Shown piece after piece: positions 23,688-32,134 of a stretch of 36,365 nucleotides of DNA (positions are counted from its first letter, which is position 1; every line of letters begins with the position of its first letter). Both the position numbers and the translations under genes were made by a program. This DNA is from Oscillospiraceae bacterium. GTDB lineage: Bacteria > Bacillota > Clostridia > Oscillospirales > Ruminococcaceae. The stretch covers positions 1 through 36,365 of the forward strand of contig JAAVIF010000070.1 in assembly GCA_014799365.1 (NCBI GenBank). Direction: 5' to 3'. The notes under the pieces were generated by a model. That model searched no databases. It was not told where the DNA came from and was given only the letters and a program-made list of their open reading frames with translations.

Positions 23688-24854
23688 ATGGCAAATGTTG
23701 ATTTCACAGATGTGCAAAAGGACGCGATAGGCGAAATACTTAACATAAGTATGGGCAGCGCGGCAACTGCGGTATCAGAGATGCTGAGTGCCAAGGTTTG
23801 GATAACCACACCAAGGGTTGAAGTGAAAACCGCAAAGGAAATGGAATATCACAAGCTTGAACCGGCAGTTTGCGTCAAGATACAATATGTTAAGGGCTTG
23901 AGCGGCACAAACATGATGGTATGGAAGCAGGACGACGTTCAGCTTATCCTGAACCAGCTTATGGGTCAGCCGTTGGAGGTTTCTCCCGATTTTGAATTTG
24001 ACGAGCTTAACATAAGCGCGGTATCAGAGGTAATGAACCAAATGATGGGCGCAAGTGCTACCGCTTTGTCCAACTTCCTGGGCTTTACTATCGACATATC
24101 CACACCGCAGGCGGTGATAATGGACGAGGTAAGCAGCAACTTTGACGTGAACGAGTTTGACCCCGAGGACCCGGTTGTTTCGGTCACCTTCGATCTCGAA
24201 ATTGACAATGTAATCAAATCGGAATTTGCTTCGGTAATGGGAATAGATTTGGCGAAAACCATTGTTTCAAAAATGCTGGGAGAAGACGACTCCTCTGCTT
24301 CGGAGTCCGCGCCGGCACCTGCGGCAGCACCGGCTCCCGCACCCGCGCCTGCTCCCGCTCCCGCGCAAGCCGCTCCCGCATCGGCACCCATGCCCGCGGC
24401 GGATCCCGCGGCTATGGGACAGCAAGTGCCGCCGTCTCCTTACGGTGCGCCGATGCCTTATCCTTACCCCTATCCTATGCCCGCACCCCCTCAGGGAGGC
24501 TACGGTTATCCGCAGCCCACGCCTATCAACATACAGAACGCGCAGTTCCAAAGCTTTGACGAACCCTCTGTCAAGCTTTCGGGAGAACAGAGAGATAACC
24601 TTAATCTTCTTATGGACGTTCCTCTGCAAATATCCGTTGAGATAGGAAGCGCGAGACGCAAGGTAAAGGATATACTGGAATTTTCCCAGGGTTCCATTAT
24701 CGAGCTTGAACGTCAGGCGGGAGCACCCGTTGACATCGTGGTAAACGGAAACTTAATTGCCAAGGGTGACGTGGTAGTAATCGACGATAACTTTGCGGTT
24801 AGAATCACAGAGATTATCAAGTCGAAGCTGATCGATACCTTAAGCAGAGAATAA
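23688..24854 (+). CDS. fliY: Flagellar motor switch phosphatase FliY (CheC-like + FliN)
   Basis: The protein has 388 residues. The N-terminal ~200 residues carry two CheC/FliY phosphatase-type helices: DAIGEILNISMGSAATAVSE (~11-30) and AVSEVMNQMMGASATALS (~110-127), each with the E..N spacing used to dephosphorylate CheY-P. A linker of ~100 residues rich in Ala-Pro, Pro-Tyr and Gly (~203-300) follows. The C-terminal FliN/SpoA domain is at ~305-385 (LMDVPLQISVEIGSARRKVKDIL, PVDIVVNGNLIAKGDVVVI). FliY replaces FliN in the C ring and ends chemotactic signals. It is translated directly after fliM. cheC further downstream provides a second phosphatase candidate. Confidence 0.96.
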   Translation: MANVDFTDVQKDAIGEILNISMGSAATAVSEMLSAKVWITTPRVEVKTAKEMEYHKLEPAVCVKIQYVKGLSGTNMMVWKQDDVQLILNQLMGQPLEVSPDFEFDELNISAVSEVMNQMMGASATALSNFLGFTIDISTPQAVIMDEVSSNFDVNEFDPEDPVVSVTFDLEIDNVIKSEFASVMGIDLAKTIVSKMLGEDDSSASESAPAPAAAPAPAPAPAPAPAQAAPASAPMPAADPAAMGQQVPPSPYGAPMPYPYPYPMPAPPQGGYGYPQPTPINIQNAQFQSFDEPSVKLSGEQRDNLNLLMDVPLQISVEIGSARRKVKDILEFSQGSIIELERQAGAPVDIVVNGNLIAKGDVVVIDDNFAVRITEIIKSKLIDTLSRE

Positions 24855-24963
24855 GGCTGCGAGGCTCGAATAACGGCAAGATTAAATCGAAAAGTATTTC
24901 TTTGCGGTTTAACATTTTAAAATTTTAAAAAAACTCCCTATAAGGAAGGAATGGTATTTTAAT

Positions 24964-25326
24964 ATGGACAAAAAGATTATGCTGGTTGACGACGCTGCTT
25001 TCATGAGAATGCTTATCAGAGACGCACTGACGAAAAACGGCTACACAAACATCATTGAGGCATCGGACGGCGCACAGGCAGTTGATACCTACGGTGCCGA
25101 AAAGCCCGACCTTGTAATTATGGACATCACCATGCCCAATAAGACAGGTATTGAAGCTCTTCAGGAGATCAAGTCGAAGGATCCCGGCGCAAAGGTTATC
25201 ATGTGCAGCGCGATGGGTCAGGAAGCAATGGTTGTTGAAGCTATCAGATTGGGCGCGCTTGACTTTATCGTAAAGCCCTTTAAGGCGGACCGTATAATCC
25301 AGACTGTTTCCAAGATATTAGGTTAA
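24964..25326 (+). CDS. cheY: Chemotaxis response regulator CheY
   Basis: The protein has 120 residues, a stand-alone receiver domain. The acidic pair is Asp9/Asp10 (LVDDAAFMR), the phosphoacceptor Asp54 (VIMDITMP), the switch residue Ser82 (MCSAMGQE) and the conserved Lys104 (IVKPF). CheY-P binds FliM and FliY to change rotation. AAGGAAGG precedes the ATG at 24964. The place between fliY and fliO is usual in Clostridia. Its kinase gene cheA is not in the window. Confidence 0.97.
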   Translation: MDKKIMLVDDAAFMRMLIRDALTKNGYTNIIEASDGAQAVDTYGAEKPDLVIMDITMPNKTGIEALQEIKSKDPGAKVIMCSAMGQEAMVVEAIRLGALDFIVKPFKADRIIQTVSKILG

Positions 25327-25358
25327 TTTTGCGGAGCGGGATAAGAAAGACAACATGA

Positions 25359-25398
25359 GGAAATGCAGGCAAAGGAAAAATCCCTTTGCTTTATTTCC
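25359..25398 (+). terminator. Hairpin after cheY, weak terminator or attenuator
   Basis: GCAAAGG (25369-25375) pairs with CCTTTGC (25383-25389), and an outer stem GGAAAT (25359-25364) pairs with ATTTCC (25393-25398). There is only a short T-rich part inside the right arm and no T-tract after it. The gap before fliO (25327-25544) contains nothing else recognisable. Confidence 0.4.
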
Positions 25399-25544
25399 GT
25401 TTACGGCAGTTGAATTTATCACGGCTTTTAAAAAAGCGCAGATACATAATGAGTCGATAAGGACACATAATTTAATTGCCTTAGGTCGTTTTGATACGGT
25501 GGTTATCGGCCGAAGAGCTTTAAACAAATTAAGGAGTAAAAGCT

Positions 25545-26003
25545 TTGGATTGGATCGTATGGTTTTTGTCGCTTTTGGGAGTGCTGGGACTTATCGTTCT
25601 TTTGTTCTACGCGTTAAAAAAGCTTAACAAAAGAGTAAGCATAGGCACGGGAAGCAAGCTCAGAGTGCTTGATCGGGTCAATCTCGGCAGGGACGGAATG
25701 CTGCTTGTGGTAAGCGTTGACGGTAAGCTTATGCTGATCGGTGTAACGCCCCAAAGAGTGGAAAAGCTGTGTGATCTGGAGTCCACCGAGGAGGAGTATC
25801 TCTCGGGCGGCGAAACGCAGGATTTTAAATCGGTTTTGGCTTCCGTGCTTTGGAAGAAGCCGCAGTCGGAGCAGAGCAAAAACGCTGCGGATTCGCAGAC
25901 GGAAACGCAAGGCGCATTCGGCAGCGATTCCGCGGAGGATAACGGCGTCGATCAAAACCGATCCGGTGATTCCGAAGATCGGGATGATGCTGTAAAGCAT
26001 TGA
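25545..26003 (+). CDS. fliO: Flagellar biosynthetic protein FliO
   Basis: The protein has 152 residues. One membrane helix is at ~3-22 (WIVWFLSLLGVLGLIVLLFYAL). A small domain follows (LRVLDRVNLGRDGMLLVVSVDGKLMLIGVTP), which is the FliO/FliZ family pattern. An acidic disordered tail completes the protein. FliO helps assemble FliP into the export gate core. Translation starts with TTG at 25545, after AAGGAG. It lies directly before fliP. Confidence 0.93.
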   Translation: MDWIVWFLSLLGVLGLIVLLFYALKKLNKRVSIGTGSKLRVLDRVNLGRDGMLLVVSVDGKLMLIGVTPQRVEKLCDLESTEEEYLSGGETQDFKSVLASVLWKKPQSEQSKNAADSQTETQGAFGSDSAEDNGVDQNRSGDSEDRDDAVKH

Positions 26004-26161
26004 GCCGGTATTAAGAGCGGAGTGGCTCATATATCGAAAAATCATCGGTTATGAAACGGTGCTTTCCGCTAATGAGCGAATGAAGAAAAACGACCGCATA
26101 GGCTATGACGCCGCGGCGGCGCATTTGTAAACAGATTCCGAAGAAAGGGTTTTTATTTAAG

Positions 26162-27127
26162 ATGAAGGAGCTTCTTAAAAAAGCGGTACAACAGAATAAA
26201 AAGCTCTTCGTCAAATTCTTTGTTTCTCTCGGGGTTTGTCTTTCGCTTGTTATAGGGTGCTGCGTGATGTCCATAAGCGTTTCGGCGGCGGACGGCGGCA
26301 ATGAGACCGCGCCCGTTGAGGCGGCGGGGGGAAATAACGGCGGCAATACAAGCGCGACCGATTCTTCCGGTATTGATCTTGACGATATTACTTTGGGCGA
26401 CGACCGTTCGGCTTTGTATGATCTGATAGGCATTGACGCTTCCGAGCCGATAGAGGTAATGATACTTATTACGCTTCTGTCATTGGCTCCGTCGCTTCTT
26501 GTAATGCTCACCAGCTTTACGCGTATAATAATCGTGCTGAGCTTTCTCAGAAACGCAATGCAGACCAATACGACTCCGCCGAATATGATCCTGACGGGTA
26601 TAGCACTATTTCTGACGATTTTTATAATGTGGCCTGTATTCAGTGAGATAAACGAAACCGCTTACGTGCCTTACGCCAACGGGGAAATATCCACCTCGGA
26701 AGCGATAGACAGAGCGGGGAGACCCTTAAAGGAATTTATGCTTAAGCAGACCACCAACGGCAACATGAAATTCTTTCTGGATCTGCAGCAGGTGACTGTT
26801 TATTCTCAGGACACCGTTGATACCGACGAGCCTGTTGCGGTAAATATAGAAGAAATCAATTTGCAGAATTATCAGGAGCAGCTCGGCTTTCAGGTAGTGG
26901 TTCCCGCGTTTATAGTGAGCGAGCTTACAAGAGCCTTCCAAATGGGCTTTATGCTGTTTATTCCTTTTCTTATAATAGATCTGGTAGTATCCTCCACTCT
27001 TATGTCAATGGGTATGATGATGCTGCCGCCGGCAATGATCTCACTACCATTTAAAATACTGCTGTTCGTTCTTGTGGACGGCTGGCAGATGCTGATCGGC
27101 TCGCTGGTGACATCGTTTAATTTGTAG
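26162..27127 (+). CDS. fliP: Flagellar export gate protein FliP
   Basis: The protein has 321 residues. A cleavable signal peptide is visible at ~1-42 (hydrophobic core FFVSLGVCLSLVIGCCVMSI, cleavage near SVSA|AD). A low-complexity Gly/Asn/Thr segment of ~35 residues follows. The FliP core then contains LSLAPSLLVMLTSFTRIIIV and LSFLRNAMQ, the PAFIVSELTRAFQMGF motif and the terminal MGMMMLPPAMISLPFKILLF. FliP pentamers with FliQ and FliR form the channel entrance of the type III export gate. The start at 26162 follows AAAGGG (spacing 12); an upstream GTG/ATG extension would mask the signal peptide. Confidence 0.97.
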   Translation: MKELLKKAVQQNKKLFVKFFVSLGVCLSLVIGCCVMSISVSAADGGNETAPVEAAGGNNGGNTSATDSSGIDLDDITLGDDRSALYDLIGIDASEPIEVMILITLLSLAPSLLVMLTSFTRIIIVLSFLRNAMQTNTTPPNMILTGIALFLTIFIMWPVFSEINETAYVPYANGEISTSEAIDRAGRPLKEFMLKQTTNGNMKFFLDLQQVTVYSQDTVDTDEPVAVNIEEINLQNYQEQLGFQVVVPAFIVSELTRAFQMGFMLFIPFLIIDLVVSSTLMSMGMMMLPPAMISLPFKILLFVLVDGWQMLIGSLVTSFNL

Positions 27128-27174
27128 CACGGCAAACAGACCGAAAACACTTTGCGGTGCGGAAAGGATATTTT

Positions 27175-27447
27175 ATGACGCAGGAACTTGTAATGCAGAT
27201 TTTTACCGAAGCGATTTGGCTTGCGTTTAAAATGGGCGTTCCGCTGCTGGTGGTAGGAATGCTGGTCGGCTTGATAATAGCGATTCTTCAGGCGGCCACG
27301 CAGGTTCATGAGCAAACTTTGACCTTTGCGCCCAAGGTAATTATAGTGGCCTTGACTTTGCTGGCGTTAGGTCCGTGGATGCTCAATTCCTTGATAGATT
27401 TTACGAGAAACATATTTGAGCTGATGACCTCAACGCCGCTGTTGTAG
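27175..27447 (+). CDS. fliQ: Flagellar export gate protein FliQ
   Basis: The protein has 90 residues, with two membrane helices at ~16-42 (LAFKMGVPLLVVGMLVGLII) and ~54-74. The motif AILQAATQVHEQTLTFAPK is the FliQ signature. The start ATG 27175 follows GGAAAGGA. FliQ completes the FliPQR gate. It lies between fliP and fliR with short gaps, as in almost all flagellated bacteria. Confidence 0.97.
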   Translation: MTQELVMQIFTEAIWLAFKMGVPLLVVGMLVGLIIAILQAATQVHEQTLTFAPKVIIVALTLLALGPWMLNSLIDFTRNIFELMTSTPLL

Positions 27448-27494
27448 CGGACAGTTCAACCGTTGAGGAAACGCGGTAAAAGAGGTACGGAACA

Positions 27495-28289
27495 TTGAAC
27501 GCAATATGGGATTTAATTGTGAATAACTTTGTGACGTACCTTATGGTAATTGCGCGAATATCGGGGATATTCACCTTTAACCCTATTTTTTCCCGTCAGA
27601 ATATACCTATGCGGATAAAGGTCGGAGCTACGCTCGCTTTATCGGCAGTAGCTATTGCCTATATGGAAGACGGCAGCGTGCAGTATGTCTTTCACGGCGT
27701 ACCCGGATTTGTGATGACGCTTCTTAAGGAGCTTGCGATAGGGCTTGTACTTGGTTTCATGATAAATCTTATCCTAACGGTGATCGTTTACGCAGGCGAG
27801 GTTATGGATAACCAGATAGGCTTCGGCATGGCAAAGGCAATGGACCCGATGACGGGTGTGCAGATGCCGCTGTTTGCCAATTTGTTCAACTATATGTTTA
27901 TCCTTTATTTCTTTATAGTAGGCGGCCATTTAAAGTACATCGAGCTTTTTGTGACCTCTTACGATATACTGCCGATGAATTACGGCTTTGATCTTGACAG
28001 TTTGAATTTAGTCTCCTTTATTGTGAATTATTTCGGTACGGTCCTTACTCTGGCGGTAAAATTCGCCATGCCGATATTAGCGGCGGAGCTGATAACGGAA
28101 TTTATTATCGGCGTAATGATGAAGGCTGTTCCGACGATTCAGATATTTGTTGTTAATATTCAGCTTAAGATAGTTGTGGGTATGCTGGTGCTTTTGGCTG
28201 TGGCAAAACCTATGTCGGATTATCTTGAATATCTCTTGGGTATTATGTTTACGAACTTGAACAGCGCGCTGGGGCTTATCGGAACGTAA
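27495..28289 (+). CDS. fliR: Flagellar export gate protein FliR
   Basis: The protein has 264 residues and is mostly hydrophobic, with about six membrane segments. Family marks are the ARISGIFTFNPIFSRQNIPMRIKVG start, KELAIGLVLGFMINLIL, the GFGMAKAMDPMTG segment and VPTIQIFVVNIQLKIVVGM. It starts with TTG at 27495, after AAGAGGT with about 9 bases of spacing. FliR is the single-copy subunit of the FliPQR gate. The gap to flhB (28290-28515) holds a palindrome at 28396-28414 but no gene. Confidence 0.97.
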   Translation: MNAIWDLIVNNFVTYLMVIARISGIFTFNPIFSRQNIPMRIKVGATLALSAVAIAYMEDGSVQYVFHGVPGFVMTLLKELAIGLVLGFMINLILTVIVYAGEVMDNQIGFGMAKAMDPMTGVQMPLFANLFNYMFILYFFIVGGHLKYIELFVTSYDILPMNYGFDLDSLNLVSFIVNYFGTVLTLAVKFAMPILAAELITEFIIGVMMKAVPTIQIFVVNIQLKIVVGMLVLLAVAKPMSDYLEYLLGIMFTNLNSALGLIGT

Positions 28290-28515
28290 AAGCGTTTTGT
28301 ATGCTTGAATTTTGGCGCGGCGTCGGATAACGCAAAGAGCGATTTTCAGCCAATAAATCAAAGACAAACACAATTTTAACTTAAAAGAAGCTTATAATTA
28401 CTTTAAAAGTAATTTACCATATATTTCGAGGCGGGTAACAGAGCGTATTTTTATAAGCGAGTAGTTTTTGTTATCTGCGATAAACGGTCGAGGCCTTTTT
28501 CAAGGGGGGATTTTT

Positions 28516-29670
28516 ACGGCAGGCGAGGATAAAACCGAAAAGGCCACCCCGAAAAAACGCCGAGATATGCGCGAAAAAGAAGGCATGGCACTTCAAAGCA
28601 ACGAGGTAATGCTTGCAATATCGGTGCTTGCCACGTTTCTGTCCCTGCGGGTTTTGGGCGGATATATGCTAAGCACGTTGGGCGATGTGCTGACCTCCTA
28701 TCTGGGCAGCGTGGGCAAGGACTTTGAATTCAATATAGAGTTCATTCAGCGCAACGCTTTGGAGATATTAAAATGCGGTATTCTTATAATCGGACCCGTG
28801 GCCGTGATCATCATGGCGGCGGTGGTTATAACGGTTATGGCGCAGACAAGAGGTTTGTTCAACACCAAGGCATTACGGCCGAAGTTTTCCAGATTGAGCC
28901 CAATACAAGGAGCGAAGCGGCTTTTTTCGGCACAGGCTATTGTGGGAGTTATAAAGGGAATCGTTGAGCTTACCATAATAGGAATAATCACCTATACGCA
29001 GATACAATCGCGTCTTGCCGATTTTGCTTTAATGCCTGACATGGAGCCTATACAATCGATACACTACATAGCCAAATCGATTTTTGATATAGTAATGCTT
29101 ATCTTTATAGTGCTTGCCTTTGTGGCGGCGGCGGACTTTATTTTCCAATGGTGGCAGTTTGAGAAAAAGCTCAAGATGTCAAAGCAGGAGGTAAAGGACG
29201 AGTATAAGCAGATCGAAGGCGACCCTCAGATAAAAAGCAAGATAAAGCAAAAGCAGCGCGAAATATCACAGCGCAGAATGATGCAGGAGGTTCCCACCTC
29301 GGACGTAGTAGTAAGAAACCCCACGCACTATGCAGTCGCGCTCAAGTATGAATCAAAGGACGCCTTCAGCGCGCCCCGCGTAGTAGCAAAGGGACAGGAC
29401 GCCTTGGCACTTAAGATAGTGAAAATTGCCGAGGACAACAATGTTTATATAACCGAAAACCGACCTCTTGCGCGCAGTCTTTACGATAACGTAAAGTTGG
29501 GCGCGGAGATACCTCCCGAAATGTATAACGCGGTGGCGTTGGTACTTAAGGAGATGTTTGCCGTTAAAGGCATCAAGCCTGTTTTCAACCGTGCCGTACC
29601 CGATCAGAGGGGCAGAATGGTAAGGCAAAGAAAGAAGCTTATAAGACAGGAGCATACCAATCCATTTTAA
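28516..29670 (+). CDS. flhB: Flagellar export switch protein FlhB, apparent ACG start
   Basis: The protein has 384 residues from ACG 28516. The family N-terminus is EDKTEKATPKKRRDMREKEG, followed by four membrane helices and the autocleavage motif NPTH at ~268-271. That position fits the family when the ACG is used (Salmonella NPTH begins at 269). Strong Shine-Dalgarno sequence AAGGGGGGA (28502-28510) lies five bases before ACG. No ATG, GTG or TTG is found at that place. The only conventional alternative is TTG 28468, which gives 16 extra residues, puts the Shine-Dalgarno inside the gene and lacks a ribosome binding site of its own. FlhB controls the export switch with FliK. The last codons and stop lie inside repeat R7. 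Confidence 0.93.
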   Translation, partial: TAGEDKTEKATPKKRRDMREKEGMALQSNEVMLAISVLATFLSLRVLGGYMLSTLGDVLTSYLGSVGKDFEFNIEFIQRNALEILKCGILIIGPVAVIIMAAVVITVMAQTRGLFNTKALRPKFSRLSPIQGAKRLFSAQAIVGVIKGIVELTIIGIITYTQIQSRLADFALMPDMEPIQSIHYIAKSIFDIVMLIFIVLAFVAAADFIFQWWQFEKKLKMSKQEVKDEYKQIEGDPQIKSKIKQKQREISQRRMMQEVPTSDVVVRNPTHYAVALKYESKDAFSAPRVVAKGQDALALKIVKIAEDNNVYITENRPLARSLYDNVKLGAEIPPEMYNAVALVLKEMFAVKGIKPVFNRAVPDQRGRMVRQRKKLIRQEHTNPF

Positions 29671-29748
29671 ACTGACATAATATGCACAGTTTAAAAATGG
29701 ATTGCACCCTAAACGCTAATCCCACAGCTTTGACAGGGATTAGTATTA
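29655..29748 (+). repeat. Double-hairpin element R7 between flhB and flhA
   Basis: Hairpin one pairs 29658-29674 with 29687-29704 (CAATCC... with ...GGATTG, one extra A) around a 12-base loop. The linker CACCCTAAACGCTAAT is at 29705-29720. Hairpin two pairs CTAATCCC (29716-29723) with GGGATTAG (29736-29743), 12-base loop. The end is GTATTA. The left arm encodes the last residues and stop codon of FlhB. The rest of the gap (29749-29900) has an imperfect hairpin at ~29838-29872 and no gene. Confidence 0.82.
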
Positions 29749-29900
29749 GATACAAACGGCAGTGGATCGGCAGAGCTGATCTGTATATTTGTTTGATAAA
29801 AAAAATCGCATTTTTGACGATATTAACCTAATACACGCAATGCTTCCGTCTTTTCGGGAAGCGGCGCATTGGAATTCAAAATTTTAACGGAGGACGGAGA

Positions 29901-31985
29901 ATGTTCAAAAAAATAGTCGGCAACGTTTTCGCCGTATTTGTAATATTTATCGTCCTCGCCATAATCATACCCCTTAACAATATCGCCGGCGGTGCGCTCC
30001 TTGATTTCCTGCTTTTGGTCAATATATCGCTGTCGATAGTTATCCTGCTGATGACTATGTACATAAAGGAGCCGTTGGAGTTTTCGGCGTTTCCGACCAT
30101 ACTGCTTATTACCACCGTATTCAGGTTATCTCTGAATATATCCACAACAAGAGGTATATTGAGCACAGGCTACGCGGGTTCGGTCATCGAGACCTTCGGC
30201 AACTTCGTAATGGGCGGTGACCCGATCGTCGGCTTTATCATCTTTATAATCATAGTTTTGGTTAACTTTCTTGTTATCACAAAAGGTTCCGAGCGTGTCA
30301 GCGAGGTTGCGGCGCGTTTCACCCTGGACGCAATGCCCGGTAAGCAAATGGCTATCGACGCGGACTTGAACACGGGCGCGATCACCGACGAGGAGGCAAA
30401 GATAAGAAGAGCCAACGTACAGAGGGAAAGCGATTTCTTCGGTGCTATGGACGGTGCTACCAAGTTTGTTAAGGGCGACGCGATCATTTCGATAATTACC
30501 GCGCTGGTAAACCTTATCGGCGGCGCGGTAATAGGTATGATAAACGGCGGCGACTTTAACTCGGTTCTTTCAACTTACTCCTTGGCAACGGTAGGCGACG
30601 GTTTGTGTTCGCAGATCCCCGCTCTGCTTATTTCGGTTGCGACAGGTATGGTAGTTACACGTTCCGCTTCAACGGGAAGCTTTAACAGCGACATTAAGGT
30701 TCAGTTCACCAGAAACCCTACCGTAATGTTTATTACGGGCATGGTTTGTATCGTGCTTATGCTTATCCCCGGATTCCCCAAGCCGATTTTGTTTATACTT
30801 GGCGTGGCTTTGATACTTGCGGGCTTCGCGATTTCAAGAAACCGCAAAAAAGAGGAGACCGCTTTGGCGGAAGCGGAGGAGCAGAAGCGCATCGAGGAAA
30901 TCAAGGCGGCCAACGCGCAGGGCGACAGTAACTATTACAGAGATATAGACAATGTATTTAAGCTGCTTAACGTTGAACAGATAGAAATGGAATTCGGTTA
31001 CAGTCTGCTTCATTTGGTCGACGAGAAAAGCGGCGGTAACTTTATAGACCGTGTTGTATTGTTCCGAAAGCAGTTCGCGGTGGAAATGGGTATGGTAATA
31101 CCCTCGGTCCGTATGAGAAACAACCCCGAGATCAACCCCAACCAGTACATAATCAAGATCAAGGGCGAGGAGGTCGCGAGAGGCGAGATACTTGTAGATC
31201 ACCTGCTTGCTTTGGACAACGGAGAAGTAACCAAGCCCGTTGAGGGTATTGACACAATAGAGCCCGCTTTCGGTATTCCCGCAAAGTGGATAAGCGAGGA
31301 CAAAAAGGTAATGGCGGATATTGCCGGTTATACGCTTATTGACCCCGTATCCGTTATGATAACTCATCTGTCGGAGGTAATAAAGGCGCACTGCTCCGAG
31401 ATACTCAGCAGACAGGACGTGCGCACAATGGTGGAAAACGTCAAGAAGACCGATTCCACTATCGTAGAGGACCTTGTACCCAATGTTATTTCCTACGGTT
31501 ACTTGCAGAAGGTGCTTTGCATGCTTTTGCGCGAGGGCGTTCCCATAAGAGACATGGAAACTATTCTGGAATGCCTCGGCGATCACGCGGCTAACCTTAA
31601 GGATATCGAGGTTACCGTGGAATACGTGAGACAGTCGCTTAAGCGTACTATTACAAGGCGTTTTGCCGACGGCGGTTCGTTAAGAGTTATTACTCTTGAC
31701 CCGAGAGTTGAGGATATTATCCTGCAGGGCGTTAAGAAAAACGGCAGCGGCGGAAGCGTGCTTTCGATAGATCCCGAAATAGTGAACGCGATCGTTGCGT
31801 CCACCAACGAGGAAATAGACAAGGTAAAGGACGTTTTGCCGTCGATAGTAATATTGATGTCGCCCTTTACAAGAGTTTATTTCAAAAAGCTGTTAGACCA
31901 GTTTATGCCGGGAATCACGGTTTTGTCTTACAGCGAGATAGATAACAGCACTCAAATTCAGGCGGTCGGAAACATAACGGTATAA
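29901..31985 (+). CDS. flhA: Flagellar export protein FlhA
   Basis: The protein has 694 residues, normal length. The N-terminal half holds about eight membrane helices. It contains the FHIPEP family motif region (FRLSLNISTTRGILS..., then ERVSEVAARFTLDAMPGKQM and AIDADLNTGAITDEEAKIRR). The C-terminal ~350 residues form the cytoplasmic nonameric ring that receives chaperone-substrate complexes. FlhA drives proton-motive-force-dependent export. CGGAGGACGGAGA precedes the ATG at 29901. flhF and flhG, which usually follow, are not present. Confidence 0.98.
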   Translation: MFKKIVGNVFAVFVIFIVLAIIIPLNNIAGGALLDFLLLVNISLSIVILLMTMYIKEPLEFSAFPTILLITTVFRLSLNISTTRGILSTGYAGSVIETFGNFVMGGDPIVGFIIFIIIVLVNFLVITKGSERVSEVAARFTLDAMPGKQMAIDADLNTGAITDEEAKIRRANVQRESDFFGAMDGATKFVKGDAIISIITALVNLIGGAVIGMINGGDFNSVLSTYSLATVGDGLCSQIPALLISVATGMVVTRSASTGSFNSDIKVQFTRNPTVMFITGMVCIVLMLIPGFPKPILFILGVALILAGFAISRNRKKEETALAEAEEQKRIEEIKAANAQGDSNYYRDIDNVFKLLNVEQIEMEFGYSLLHLVDEKSGGNFIDRVVLFRKQFAVEMGMVIPSVRMRNNPEINPNQYIIKIKGEEVARGEILVDHLLALDNGEVTKPVEGIDTIEPAFGIPAKWISEDKKVMADIAGYTLIDPVSVMITHLSEVIKAHCSEILSRQDVRTMVENVKKTDSTIVEDLVPNVISYGYLQKVLCMLLREGVPIRDMETILECLGDHAANLKDIEVTVEYVRQSLKRTITRRFADGGSLRVITLDPRVEDIILQGVKKNGSGGSVLSIDPEIVNAIVASTNEEIDKVKDVLPSIVILMSPFTRVYFKKLLDQFMPGITVLSYSEIDNSTQIQAVGNITV

Positions 31986-32134
31986 CAAATGCCGATGCCC
32001 CACGCCTCTCAGGCGGCGGGTTCCGGCTCTCGGTTCGGCGGGGGACAAAATCACCGGCCGAATCTCGTAGCTGCTTCGCAATTCCGGCAGCTTAAACAAG
32101 CTGCGCTTTAATAAGACGAAAGGTAGGGTAAGGC

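Noticed and set aside
24290-24420. Ala-Pro coding repeats in fliY as a DNA tandem repeat or CRISPR-like feature
   Set aside because: They keep the reading frame and form the expected flexible linker between the CheC-like and FliN domains; the DNA units are not identical.
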